From NCBI GenBank assembly GCA_023055505.1, contig JALIRH010000008.1:1550001-1614000 (forward strand): a DNA stretch of 64,000 bases. Reading direction: 5' to 3'. A program made the position numbers and the translations under genes. Position 1 is the stretch's first letter; each line of letters starts with the position of its first letter. Shown here piece by piece: positions 39,434 through 52,271 of the stretch. The notes under the pieces were generated by a model, which did not search any database, was not told the origin of the DNA, and saw only the letters and a program-made list of their open reading frames with translations. The DNA comes from Callipepla californica brunnescens (lineage: Eukaryota > Chordata > Aves > Galliformes > Odontophoridae).

Positions 39434-40004
39434 GGGTTTTGCTGATCTTTGCAAAATAAGATGGCCAAAGTGATGGCTTCTGGTGGGCCTGTGATAGAGC
39501 AGGTTACAGGAACAACATTGCCTGGGCTACATTCAGCACTTAAATGCTTCCTTTGTAAGCACCAGGAAATTATTCTAATGGATCACAGGAACTCCAGATA
39601 CTTTGATGCAGAAGATATCTGCAGGTCTGTTCGTGCCACACTGCCATAAGAACATATTGTAATACTTTCTGTGGCCCCATGCACATTTGCTGATTAAGAA
39701 GGGACTTCTCTTCTTCCCCTTCTTAGTGCAGGCTTTGATAGGGAATGTCTTCTTTTATAAATCATGTATTTAATGTAGTAACTATGATTGCTTTGTAAAT
39801 TACAGACACTTCTACTTCCTCAAATTGTAAATGAATCCTCCACATAAGCATACATTTACTTCAGTAAAAAATGTATTGATGTATTGATGAGATGGTAAGT
39901 CACAGTTGATTGTATACTCTTGTTTCCAAAAATGTATTAGAAAAGCATATAAAATAAGAGGATCTGTGAACTAGCTAGCCCTTCAAGAATAAGCAGGAGT
40001 ATGA

Positions 40005-40256
40005 CTCTTCTCCCAAGCAGCAGCAATAGAGCAGGAGGGAATGGCCTCAAGTTGCACCAGGGAAGGCCCAGGCTGGGTATTAGGAAAATTTTCTTCTCAG
40101 AAAGAGTATTGCATTGGTACAGGGAGATGGTGGAGTTACTATCCCCAGAGGTGCTTAAGGTTAGCTGTAGTACTTAAGGAGATGGTTTAGTGGGTAGGTG
40201 GACAGTTGTAAAAGATGATCTTAAAGAAGATCTCATGATCTTCTATGATTCTATGA
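40005..40256 (+). mobile_element. CR1 LINE fragment, 3' end, 5'-truncated
   Basis: Plus-strand CR1 tail opening with CTCTTCTCCCAAGCAGCAGC and GAGGGAATGGCCTCAAGTTG and ending in GATCTTCTATGATTCTATGA, which keeps two terminal octamers. The middle carries the ORF2 C-terminus and the GATGGTTTAGTGGGTAGGTG block of the 3' UTR. Stops and small deletions break the frame. It is the same general subfamily as the copy at 46090-46412. Confidence 0.93.
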
Positions 40257-40639
40257 AAAATAACATGACCACACTTGTGGCATATTCTGGCACTGTATAT
40301 TGGCTCTTTGTAAGGGAGGACAAAGGCTGAAAGAAGAAAAATACTATACAGTGCAAACCTAACACATTGAAAATTTGATTTCTAATAATCCGAACTGTAA
40401 ACCAGAGTTGTAAAGCAAAAGTGTGCATTGCAGTAGTGTATACATTTAATTTGCAATTTATGCACAGACCCAAGTCTGACTTCTCACAAATGTTCCACTC
40501 TGAAATTCATGCAAAGCAGTAATTCAGGAAGAAAGTTGGTTTTCTAAAAATGATACCCTGGAGTTGAAGGTTTCATGCTGAATTTTAGTAAGCTGGATGT
40601 GTCTTTCCCAACCAGTATTTCAGTCTGGCAGCAATCACA
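40257..40639. other. Spacer between two CR1 fragments
   Basis: About 380 bp of unique AT-rich DNA between two plus-strand CR1 tails. I see no gene, repeat or recognisable element in it. Confidence 0.6.
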
Positions 40640-40813
40640 AGGAACTGGCACAGTATGCCCAGAGAAGCTGTGGATGCCCCATCCCTGAAGGTGTTCAAGT
40701 TTGGATAAGGTTTTGGGCAGTCTGATCTGGTGGGGGGCAATCATACAGAAGGGGATTGGAAATGAATGGTCTTTAAGCTCCACTCCAACCTAAGCCATTC
40801 TATGATTTTGTGA
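40640..40813 (+). mobile_element. CR1 LINE fragment, 3' end, strongly truncated
   Basis: Only about 175 bp remain. It carries GAACTGGCACAGTATGCCC, AGAGAAGCTGTGGATGCCCC and CATCCCTGAAGGTGTTCAAG, then CACTCCAACCTAAGCCATTC and TATGATTTTGTGA at the 3' end. The GGATGCCCC wording marks a different CR1 subfamily from its neighbour at 40005-40256, so these are two independent insertions. Confidence 0.9.
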
Positions 40814-43800
40814 ACTGGCAAAAGAAAGAAACGTGCTGTTTCTATTTGGTGTTGTCCATAAATGACTATTGTTATTATTTTTTATTTCTCCCTTATCTGG
40901 AAGAAATGGATGTACAGTTGGCTTCTGAATACTCTGCACAGTGCCTCTAACCCTTCAGCATATAGAAGGTAATGCCACCTTCTCCAGGGTTATGGTGAAA
41001 CACTCATTGTTACCAGCACATTGCTCATTTGTGTGAAGATTCCAGAACTAAATCAAAAGTCTTCACATTGCCTTGATGATGAGGATGAGAATGTGAAATA
41101 TATTACTGCACTGGGAAGAAGACAGAAGAGAGATTATGGTACAAAATACTAAATCATAATTATATTTAATTATTTGTGCAGACGCAATAAGAAAACAAAG
41201 AAAGAGAAATAATAGCATATATACTCATAGTAGAAAGTCCCCCTACCCCCCAGGGCATCACAGCAAGGGTACCACGGATAATGAGGCATCTGCTGATCAA
41301 TGAGATGCTCTCAGCCTGCTCATTTATGCATTAATGAAATGTGTGCAGCAGTTCACTGAGCTGATAAAGATTCCCACAGGGGACTAGGTCCAGGGGAAAA
41401 CAAATGATCAAAATGAACAAAAGTGATTAGAGGAATAAAAAAAGACAATGAAATGCAGCTAGGGGAGAAGTCGGACCCAGCAGAGTCAGGCTGTCCCTTT
41501 CATCTCTGTGTGCCACCCTTCTTCTCTGCCAACTCATAGGGGATAGCAAAGTAAACATCCTAACACATAGATGTCAGGCTGTACACAGAAGAGCAGGCTG
41601 GATCTCACCCAGCTTAAATCCTTTTAACAATGTCCTGCACAGTGGGTACTTCAGTATCAGAACACACTCCTCTAGCACTTACTGAGACAACGAACATCAA
41701 AAGCCTGGCTCTAGCTTCAGAAACCACAAGCCGGTTGAGTGCATGCTTAGCAGTAATGCCACTTGGGATGCAGTCAGGCAGGAAAGAATGGCTAATGTCA
41801 CTCTTTGCAATACAAACGCCATCAGCCCAACACCCTGAAGCCAGAAAACTGCTGTGCAGAACCGTACACTCAGTCCAACAACAGGCACACCGCTCCCAAG
41901 GCCCCAGTAACTACAGCTGCCAGACTAGTCCACGTTCAGTGCTGCATGGCTTCAGTCTGCTTTCTGTTCCCACCTCCTGCGAAACAAAGTCTTACCACCT
42001 CCTTCAACTTCCAGAAGAGAAAAGCCATGTAGCATATGATGTTTCAAATGGCAGCACAGATTCTGGATCCACTATGATGCGAATTCCATTGTGCTGCGTG
42101 TGATGGAATCATGTTGCTGCATGTGGGAGTTGGGTTGCTTTGGAAACTGAGATAGACACGACTAGAGATGGTAGACATATCTGCCAGTGGTAGACACAGC
42201 AGAGATGTCGTGACTTCTCATAAAGGAGGACAAGGTCAGTAATTTTGATTACTATCTATGTTCCAGCTAGGTTTCTGTTTGTTTAATTTCATCCATTAGC
42301 TACTGCCTGTGTCAAGCAAACAACTGCCCTGTGAAGTAACATCATTATACCACAACTACTCCAGCAGTGACTGGACTAATGATATACCAAAATAGTCCCC
42401 AATAAATACATGGCAATGAAAAGCTCCTTAGAAGTACATGACCTTGTTATACACTGGATTTGTTTCCGAATATCAAGGTGTCCTGAGGTTGTGCCCTAAC
42501 CTGCAGAGAAAATTATCAGCGGTGTACCCAGAGGCACGTATAAATTGTATGTAATGCAGAATCATTTTCAGCAGAGCATAAAGATAACAAATCTGCATGT
42601 GGAGGTTGCCAAAAGCAGTACAATTCATTTCACAATAAATAGGAGAGAAGAGCAATGTTCCCCATCTCTTCTTGATGAAGCATTTTACAGCACCGTAGGT
42701 GTACACATTATGCATTGAATTGTGTGGCTTGCTTGCTTTCTTAGAGAGCTGTGCTTTGAAATAAATAAAGCATATCACACATATAGAGATGAAATCAATT
42801 TCTGAGTTGTATCCTGAATGAATATGTGCGGCTTCCCAAGTGAGAGAAACGTACTAAGGAAAGTGGAAACCAGAATAGCCAAAGTTACAAGGAAGACGCT
42901 ACTGGGACCAGCAAAGAGAAAATTTGCCCTGCTCATCACAGAGACTTCCCCAACTAAGTGGAAGTAAAGTAACAGCTCCATTAATTCTTTATAGAGTTCA
43001 CAAATCGATGTGAAATTCCATATGCTTTGCTGAGACATCTGTACCATCATGTTTGGGAATATTTATGCACAGTTATATAGAGTATGTAAGCATACAGAGA
43101 AAGATAAGAGCCCTTCTTCCCCATGCAGATTTGCATGAAGTCAAACAGAATTGATGTGGTATCTGGCAGGGAATGTAGGAGGATTCACAGAGCCGTGCCA
43201 CTGAACTTGTCAGCTAGAATATTTCATTCTGTTATTGGAAATCATTACGCTTGCTTTCTAGAAGATGCCTTGTATTCTGAGTGGTTTGTAAAGCAAATGG
43301 AAGCGCAAAAATGCAACGTATCTTTAAAATTAAACATCGGTTTCAGGTTCCTCATTAGGTTAATTACTCTTCCACCAGCAGCTGTATTTCTTATTTACAA
43401 ACTCTCTCAACACAGGTTTTTTTTTTCTTCCATCAACAATCATATGTGAAGAACTAAACATCCGTTTCATTTGAGGAAAACTCATGATATTCAGCATTTA
43501 GGGGACCACAGAAAAGAACATTCCCTGTACTTTATTCTCTTGGTTTCTCTGCTGCAAATGTATGCTTTTGTGCATATTTTTGTCTTAGCTTTAAATAGAG
43601 ACTGCCTTAGCATTAGGGAGATACTTACAATCAGTGGGAATGGCTACTGAAATTTAGCGTGCATTCAGAAAATAGATGCACACGCCTCCTGCAGGGGAAC
43701 ACATGATGAAGACATGGTCTGTTTGCTCTAGAAAAGGTTCATTCATGTTTCAAGCCTACTAGTTGTTCCCCCAGATCTCAGATTGATCTATAGGAGCATG

Positions 43801-46089
43801 CTACTTCTTGCAGGGTGATGGATAAATACAGCAGGAACACATCTGCCTCATCACAGACAGTGACCCACACTGACCTGATTGCCCAGAAGTATTCAGCATC
43901 ACACTGTGTTAACCTGTGAAAGTTTGGGGCTTTTCAACATACCTGCCAAGCAGTAATTTGGAGTGTTTGGTGCTCAGCTGTCCTTCTATTCAGGCCTCCC
44001 AGCTCAGAAGAACCACGGAGCAGTCAGAGCTGTGGTTGTTCCATGCTCATTTGAGGCAAGGTGGGGTTCTGGCTGAGATAAGAGTGCAGCAGGGTTTCCA
44101 TCAGAGCAGAGTGTGGTATTGACTAGTATTGCCACTTCAAACCACACAACCTCCATTAATTTAATCATTACTGCAAGCAGCATTAAGACATTGAAAAATA
44201 AGACACTTGAATTGGAATAAGGTTTCCAAATTCTGTGTTTCCATTTCTTTCTAATAAAGCTCTAGCTTGCTAACTATATGCTGCTGCACAATGGCGAAAT
44301 CTCATTTATAACATAATGTAAAATCTATCTGGTGTGTGGGAAGAAGATAAGGGTTGTTTATCAACAGGAATAAAATGATTGAAATGGGAAATAAGATGGT
44401 GGATATCCTTCATTTGCAGACTGCACAGCCACAATTTGCAACACAAAGAAGGTATTCACCATTTCAAAAAATCTTAGTGCACGGATGCATCTTACTAAAA
44501 CTATCTACAGTGAAAGGCTCTGTCTTAGAATACAATTAATTTTAAAAACAGCAAATTTGAAATTCATCTAAAGCATTTGTATCCTATACATTATGCATAC
44601 ATTTCAACAATGTATACATATAGTCTGGATACTTGCTCACAAGTACATATGTTTATATTTCCTTGTGATAAGACTTCAATCATTTTTGTTTTCTATTAAA
44701 TATCCATGCAGTTAACACCAATTTTTACTTATTTATTATTTTCATTTATTTCAGTATGCGTGGGCATTTATACATCTAGACAAAATCACCATCTGAAGTG
44801 AGAAGACAAAATAAAGCTTTTTTTTCCTTTACGTGCAAATTTAAAATCCTCTTTCTACAATTTATTTTATAATTCATTTTCTAACACATTGTACTCACAT
44901 TTAGGATCGCTTCAGATGAAGTGCAATGTAAATTTCTCACCAAAAGGCTTCATCTTCAGGAGGAATGTCTGCTTCCAGTCTGTACATCCTATTTAGCATT
45001 TTTCAAATTAAATCTCTCCTGGATGAATCCAGTATATTGCTCAGCAGTTATTGAAATTTATGAACATGTTTAAGCTTTTTCATACTGCTGTTAACCATTG
45101 TGATTGCTTCCTTTAAATCTTTCATTTTATAGCTATCACTTCACCAGAATGCATGGGTGACATTTGTGATTTTCTCAGATTACAACTGTGTCCGTAACAT
45201 CTCAGACTAGAATTACACTTTCAGCTTCATTCCTTGGCTATGTGCTTTGACACCTGCTCCACTGAATCCCCAAAGTACCATCACCAAACTGGCAGAAGGC
45301 ACAAGTTTGGGGCAACAACCACCATGGTCCATGGAGCAGATTGTCACCTCTACTTCTGCTGCATAAAAAAGCCCAATACCAATTGCTTTTACTAGCTCCC
45401 AACCCAGGTAACCACCCAACTGATGCAATGATACCAGCTCCAAGACAAGGGAGAGGCATTCTCTTTGCACGAGGGACAGCAATGCTGGGGCCGAAGCACA
45501 GAGAAAGTCCCAGTATTGCCGTCGTCAACATTCCCCAGGGGGTCAATCAGACAGGCTTGGCTTCTTAGAGAGCCAGCATCAGAGCTCCAAGCCAGCATAC
45601 AGCTTTTCTACTCCTTATCAAACTACAGTACAAATCAGTGCAATCGTGAGATGAAGAGTGACCCATCTGGGGGATCATGTTGGCACTGATTTTCAAATTA
45701 CAGTGTAAAGATCCTGATGGGATTAGAAAGGTACCTGAGGAAAGCCATCTGAACACTTACATTTATTTCTCAGACACCTCCACTACTCTCCTGGTACTCT
45801 AGATTTCTTGCCCCTCCTTCCCAAACACAATGCATGCACATGCAGATATTGTAGGGGAAAAAAAACAACAAACACAGAATCAGAGAGAACTTGCCTGCTA
45901 GGTGAAACATCTGCATTTCTCTCACCACTAAGCTGCTTTGGCAACTGAGCAAGTTTCTTCAAACTCTGATAGAGAAGAGAAAGAATGCTGAAAATAATTA
46001 GGTGATCAAGCGTGCAAGCAAGCTTAACCAGGCATCAGGACTGGAAGAGGAAGGGCAGCCCTAACAAAGCACATAGATTCTTGCTCAGA
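40814..46089. other. Unique non-coding DNA, no gene recognised
   Basis: About 5.3 kb. The frame at 41630-42103 (plus, 157 codons) is one of the two longest in the window, but its translation is Ser/Thr-rich with no motif I know. Two minus-strand frames, 42473-42778 and 42775-43050, overlap by four bases and also match nothing. The region 45240-45570 is GC-richer and open in several frames on both strands. The segment 44540-45180 is very AT-rich. No transposable element was recognised. Confidence 0.5.
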
Positions 46090-46412
46090 GCTGACCTTAT
46101 CCCTCTCTAAAACTATCTGAAGGGAGGTTGTGGTGAGGTAGGGGATGGTCTCTTCTCCCATGCAACCACCGATAGGACTAGAGGCCACACCAGGGGAGAT
46201 TCAGGTGGGATGTTAGGAAATACTTCTTCTCCAACAGAATGGTCAGGAGCTAGAGTGGGCTGCCAGGGAGGTGGGGGAGTCACCATCCCTGGAGGTGTTC
46301 AAGAAACGTGCAGATGTGGTATTGAGGGACACGATTTAGTGGGAAATATTGGTGGATGGTTGTACTGGATGACCTTGAAGGTCTTTTCCAATCCTGGTGA
46401 TTCTATGATTCT
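46090..46412 (+). mobile_element. CR1 LINE fragment, 3' end, 5'-truncated
   Basis: Plus-strand CR1 tail of about 320 bp. It begins in CTGACCTTATCCCTCTCTAA, continues with TGGTCTCTTCTCCCATGC and GGTGGGATGTTAGGAAATAC, and ends with CTTTTCCAATCCTGGTGATT and CTATGATTCT. One frame still reads SLEVFKKRADVVLRDTI before the natural stop of ORF2. It is the longest plus-strand copy in the window. The frame is broken further upstream. Confidence 0.94.
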
Positions 46413-46460
46413 GCTCTGTTCTCACTCATACAGTCAAACCCAAAGCCAAAGAAGACACAA

Positions 46461-46502
46461 ACTTCACAATGACCAAAAATGACTTCACAATGACCAAAAA
46501 TA
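46461..46502. repeat. Two-copy 21-bp tandem repeat
   Basis: The unit begins ACTTCACAATGACC and is repeated twice head to tail, with 20 of 21 positions identical. It starts about 50 bp beyond the 3' end of the CR1 copy at 46090-46412. Confidence 0.9.
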
Positions 46503-46664
46503 CCTCCTATCCTGCTCCTTACCTCCCCTGGAGCTTTGTAAATGTACCTCCACAAGCCAGGGACCTCCTCAGCACAGAAATGCCAGTTAGTTGCAAATCC
46601 TGCAGTGCAAACACATAGTCAGACCTTTCTGCTCTTGAAGATAATCTTTTTGTAGATTCTGGCC

Positions 46665-46685
46665 AAAAAAAAAAAAAAAAAAAAA
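46665..46685. repeat. Poly-A tract (21 A)
   Basis: Twenty-one consecutive A after TTCTGGCC and before GGAAAATTTG. No retroposed sequence is recognised upstream. Confidence 0.9.
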
Positions 46686-47131
46686 GGAAAATTTGTAGAA
46701 AATCTGGCAGTGAATATTAATAGATTTATTTTTTCTATGTACTGAAGACATTTTCCATCAGGAACATGCCACAGTAGTTCATGCTCAATGAAATGGTCAG
46801 TGGCTGACAGCACTTGAAAAAAAAGCCTTTGTACACACCTATTTCATCTTCATACTGTGCTTTCCTACAGTTGAAGAGTCATTTCAATTTTGAGATTAGG
46901 CATTTAAATGGACAGTCTCACACTGAGCAGTAACAAAGCGAAGGAGCCATTACCATGTCTGCTTACTCAGGAGAGGAGCTTCTTTTCCAGAGGGTAAGGC
47001 AGCTACACCCCATCACAACCTTATGCAGACATGACTTACTCACAGCTCAAACCATGTTGCAAAAAGTCGGAACCTCAGAACCTGAATTAACATCTGAGTG
47101 CCTGAGAAAGCCACTTACTGGCAAGGTAAGG

Positions 47132-47235
47132 CAGAATCACCGAATCACCGAATTGTAGGGGTTGGAAGGGACCTCTAGAGATCATCTAGTCCAACCCCCT
47201 GTCAAAACAGCTCCCCAGACCAGGTCGCAGTCTAG
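47132..47235 (-). mobile_element. CR1 LINE fragment, extreme 3' end
   Basis: About 100 bp. It starts with GAATCACCGAATCACCGAAT, then GGGGTTGGAAGGGACCTC and ATCATCTAGTCCAACCCCC. It is the 3' UTR of a minus-strand CR1 whose terminal repeat has the GAATCACC variant, truncated soon after CCCAGACCAGG. No ORF2 sequence is left. Confidence 0.88.
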
Positions 47236-50200
47236 GAAGTCACATCAGAAACGCCAACTCAGAATGTGCTGCTCATAGGCACGATCCATGTACTTCTCCC
47301 AGTTTCCCATCCTGGCATCTCACTAGTCCTTATCTTACTGCTTTATTTTTCCTGGTTATAAATAGTGACAAATCAGAAGAAAAAAAGAAAAGAAAAGCAA
47401 GTCTCAAATTTATTTTCAAAAGACAAATTAAGTACTACTAATGCAGCTGCTTGTCACATGAATGGCTGATGATTTTAAAACAGTACTATTTTTCACAGTA
47501 CCAGGCTCCATTTTTTATCTTCTGCCACAGATACCTAGTAAAAGCACTTGATAGGTCCTGATGTTTAATTAAAATAATTTTTACTAAGCTAGAAGCCTTT
47601 CCTCAGATTTCTTGCTGGGTTGAAAATAATTGGCTTTACTCATTGAATGCAGCTCAGTGGGAAGCAGGGCAAAGGCTATGCCAAGACAGGACAGAGCAGA
47701 GCTGCTCTGTGCCACCCGCTTTTGGGGTGGTGCTCATCCAGGTGCTTTTAAAAGCATAAAGCTTTCGGGAAAACTCAACTGGCATAAGCAGCTGCTGAAT
47801 TAGAAAGCACCAAAAATTTTAACAGTGTATTTTATTTTTCCAGATGTGTTTGTGCCTTCTGAGTGGCCATTTCACAAATGCTAGTCAGTGTGGGGTTTAA
47901 GACTGAAACAACTTCAGGATTTACTGCACTTGTGTGTTTTACTTATCTATATAGGATCACACAGAGAGATAATTATTAGTTTGCTCATGCCAGGCAGAAC
48001 ATTTGTTTCATGTGAGCTAGACTACACTTTCCTAATTCATTGATCATCACCACTTGGGAAAACCTTTTATGGTTCTGTGCAACTCTGCCTTCAATAACAA
48101 GGAGGGGATTGCCAACTCTGAGAGTATCTCAGCATGAGACCCCATACATCTCCATATGCTGCAGCTATGGTTAGGTGGGTGCTCATTCTCAGAGCCCAAA
48201 TCCGTCTCAGAGCTCACTAAAATGACTGCAAAATTCTGAGAAGAAAGCCAAGGCAACAAGCCCAGTGCCACTGGAGCAAGACAAGCTAATGCTGAGATAA
48301 GGGCTGCTCATTTCATAGCTGCTAAAGTAGGAAACCAGAAGGGCAGGAAGATCTGTGTATCATTCATACTGCAACTTGGAGGTCATGGACAGTTGCATCC
48401 TAAAAGCCAGCAGGCAACGCTCAGCTACAATATCTAAGTATAGCTACAGGCTGCACTTAGGAATCTTTACTACTTCCTAACAACACTAATCGAGTGTGGG
48501 GCAAGTTAAAGATGTATTAATTGAAAAGTCCAGATCACGTGATTTTGAGAAGTCAATTCATTTGGGACTGTTTCCCAAAGAATCAGAGGGCTGATCAATG
48601 TCATTCTGTTTGGGAAAAATTCTTGCTCCTGGTAACCAGTTAAGAAGTGTCATATAGCATTAACAATTATCTATTGCAATTCATTATTATTCTTCCATGC
48701 AAGTATACACACAAGTACCTGCAGCCCTAGCCTATTTTAAAGACACATTTAAGTTTTGCATAAATAAATTAGTATATCAGTGACTAAGGATAGAATATAC
48801 ATAACAGAGTTAAGCACATTTCTGAATAGGAAATGTCTTGTAGAAAATCTACAACTAAAATTGTTTGCCGATTAGTAAAGAGCTATACCCAACATCTATA
48901 ATTTAGATTCAGAAGAATGTATGTCCTGCAAGTCCCTGACCTCCTCCTCTTCCTGGTCATCAAGTTCCCATTCTTGGCATGAGATCTCTCAGGTGTAAGT
49001 AAAAAGCTAACACATCAGTAATCCTCTCCAAAGCCACCTTCCTGACTGCACTAGCACCTCTTGACATGACAACTGCCCAGGTATGTTGTACTTACTAAAG
49101 CACACTGTTGATTCAACAGTCTTGTAATGAAGTGATGGCAGGACACTTCTGAAATTACAAGGGATGAAAATTGATTTTTATTAACTATAGTAAGAATGGT
49201 GGCATGGAAATCTATTGAGCTTTTCCTGTTTAAAAAAGCTTGCTTACTCAACATCAGGAAAAGAGAGACCTACTTTGCCATGTCAATCACAAAACATAAT
49301 TTATTACATGCCTGTTTGATTTTCCAAGTTAGTACAATTACATGTTGTTGCTTCTAAATACAATTTAAGCAAAGGCAGGTATCAAAAATACCCACACATT
49401 CTCATTCATTGGTATGCCATGCAGTCTAAGACTTGTAGAAGCTGTTAATGATACATGAATTATGTATGCTACAGCTCAATATAACATTTGGTGTGATTTA
49501 AACAGCATGAACTTTTAGTGAAAGTCATTTTGATTCTGTGATGTATTACACTTCGAAAACCCTTAGCAGGAGGTGGGAATTGAATGATGTTCTCTGAACG
49601 CTTTTATTTGTTAAGCATACACAATGCAGCTGCAACTAGATCCTAAATAATGGCAAGGAGTGAAATGGAAGATCCAGTACAAAATTAGGTTGCTGCACAA
49701 CTCAGTTGTGAGTGTCAGTGAGGGAAATGGAAGCAGCAGAGGGGAAGAAAACAGACAGGAACCAGCCATCCCCCTTTTCCTCTCTGAACGTCAAGCTAGC
49801 TTAGTAATATTTCCTACTTTAAACATTACTGTTCAACCTTTGCTTCTACAACACCCAACAGCTGGCTCTCAGCCCTGCAATTAGGTTGTTATTTCACAAA
49901 CCACTAATGAAGCTCTGAATCACTACAAGGAAGAGCCATTCAGGTGCTCTACAAAGGGTGAATGAGGGAGCTGCCCATGAACATAACCTTCTTTAAGAAC
50001 TTAAATGCAAGGAGAGGAAGAAGTATTAAAACGCAGGTGGATAATGTGATCTTCACTTCCATTTTCTCTAAGATGCCCAAACAGTTCAGAAGGAATTTAA
50101 ATGTATCTGAACGTGATAGCAGTAATTTTTGTTGCCCAAGGAGAGCTTTAAGCAATGACCCATTTCCTACTTCATAAATATTTACAGCAATCCTTTGGAG

Positions 50201-52228
50201 GAAAGTATTACCAAGACTTAGAAAAAAATGGTTTGAGGACAAAGATGCTTCTTTGCTAGTTCTGCTGTTGCAAAATGTGGGGGTTTATCACTATGATATT
50301 ATTCAGAAGCCTTTTCAGTGCACAGCCAAAATCAGGGATTGGAATCAGATTTTAATGAAACGCGACATGTTTGTAAGAACAGGAATTTATCCTCTTCACT
50401 GTAATCTTGTTTATTTCAGAAACATTCACACTGAACTATTTTCCCCATATCATTAAAAAGAAAGCTGCTGTTGACATGGTAATAGGAAGAGGAATGTGCT
50501 TCTGGAAACCTCATCTTGGAAACAGCAGGAAATGATTGGGCAACAGGTATTGTCCATTCTGAGAGTGGAAATGGAGGTGGACTCCTTCAACATCATCTAA
50601 AACACTCACATCCTAGAAGGCAATATTATTGACAGTCCAATGACTTCCTCTGGACAAAATCTTAAATTTACTTGCAAAAGAGGACTGTGCTTTTAGAGTT
50701 GAGTTGGATATACAAAAGAGTATGACTTAATCAACTATGGTAAGCAGGCACCCATCCTTTCTGGAGTTTAGGATAGATGCATACATGCCGTCAAATTCCT
50801 GACACATAAAGTGCTGCAAAACATCACACTCCTAAACCACAGCAGTTTCTTTCAATCCTAAAGACATGCTTGCCAGGGAATGATACAAGATTTTGTGGGA
50901 CAGAGTTATATTGCTTCAACACATCCTACTGGGACTTGGCCACTGAACACAGTCTGTCATAAGTTACAGGAACTGATGTAAATAAACCTACAGTTATCTA
51001 ATAAAAATATAGTTATCTTAAACACAGGAATGGCACAGACCATTTGCTCAATAAAATGAAAAGGATGGTTCTCTAATACTTTAGATACACAAGTCAGGAA
51101 ATCTTCAAGACACAACATCCAGTGAAGAATTAAAAAGTGCATAATGCAACTGCTATGTACAAGAAAAATGTCTAATTCTAGAGAAGGCTTATAAAACCCA
51201 TCAACATGAGTACAAGTAGATGTCAAAAAGAATCAGACTACCAGCAGGTGTTGATCAAAGAAATTAGAAATTCATCATAGTGTGCTTATTCTTACAGAAC
51301 TCAGAAAGGTTTGGAGGGATTCATACAAATGCTTGGGGAACATTTGCAAAACGTGGTGTTTCTAGCAGAGGCATGATTATACTGGCTCTAAAGGAAGATG
51401 ATCAACATAATTATTTCCGAATTATTTCCTGTAGTCGAGATTCTGCTTTGCCACCTCATTGTCATCATCATCACAAACCACGGTACATCAGAAACAAAGC
51501 TTATATACATCTCTTGTGTGCCTACAGAAATAAAAGCAACTCCTTTCAGACGAATGGTCACAATTTCAAAAAAATTCTTGTTCTGTATTAGAATGATCAG
51601 GATGAAATGAAAATGTTATATTTCATGAACATTCACGTCTCCGAAAAGCCAACCAACCAAAAAAACAAATCCTCAGACACCACTATTCGCAACATTTTCT
51701 GAAATGGTTAGGCAGCAATTATAGCATTCACTTGGAATTTAGGAGACAGCATTTTCAGGTCCCCAGTCTGCACTGATCTCCTGCCTCACTTCTGACACTG
51801 CTCTGGGGCTCTGAGCTGAGGAAGCTCCTTCTGATTAAATGACAGCAATTTAAACAGAATTCATTCTGAGAAATTCGAAATTGACATTGTATATTTTTCT
51901 GCCCTCTGTAGAAGAAAAACAATGGAATAGCAATCCTCAATCACAGGAGGTGATTATAGCCTAGCACAGTCTACACGCTATTGGAAAAGAACATGATGTT
52001 TAGGCTCTTGGCTTGTTAAATTAATACATTTTTATCCTGATCACAGAGAAAAAGAAAGCAATAAAAAAAACACCTCAGAGAACACAAAAACCATAGCAAA
52101 ACAACTGATTACCAATCGTATTGCACTATCTTCCGGAGTGATTCACACAGCAGATGCAGTGTACACATTCATAGCTTGGAGTCTTCTTCTATTACAACTG
52201 ACCTTTTAGACACTAACTAATATTTCTT

Positions 52229-52271
52229 AAAAAACAAAAACAAACAAAAAAACAACAACACCCAACAACCC
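52229..52271. repeat. A/C-rich low-complexity tract
   Basis: Mixed AAAAC, CAAA and AAC units without G or T over about 40 bp. It is not a clean microsatellite. Confidence 0.8.

Larger units (their letters stand above)
23025..40004. other. Unique non-coding DNA, no gene recognised
   Basis: About 17 kb with no recognisable coding exon, CR1 copy, LTR or RNA gene. Overlapping frames at 26707-27059, 27452-27863, 28384-29275, 30601-31187 and 37165-37531 fall in locally GC-richer patches where stops are rare on both strands, and none resembles a known family. Small repeats at 23892-23909, 25478-25515 and 39421-39433 and hairpins at 28007-28036 and 29230-29283 are listed separately. The patch 30640-31070 has more CpG than its surroundings. 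Confidence 0.5.
46413..47131. other. Unique DNA with small tandem repeat and poly-A run
   Basis: About 720 bp between two CR1 tails. It contains a two-copy 21-bp tandem repeat (46461-46502) and a 21-A run (46665-46685). No gene or other element is recognised. Confidence 0.55.

Noticed and set aside
40005..40813. The two adjacent plus-strand CR1 tails read as one element with an insertion
   Set aside because: Both contain the same 3' end region and end in their own terminal octamers, and their wording belongs to different subfamilies, so they are two separate insertions.
45213..45568. GC-richer stretch open in several frames on both strands, considered as a processed pseudogene
   Set aside because: I compared the translations from memory with common membrane and mitochondrial proteins and found no convincing match. 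Openness in many frames indicates composition rather than coding.
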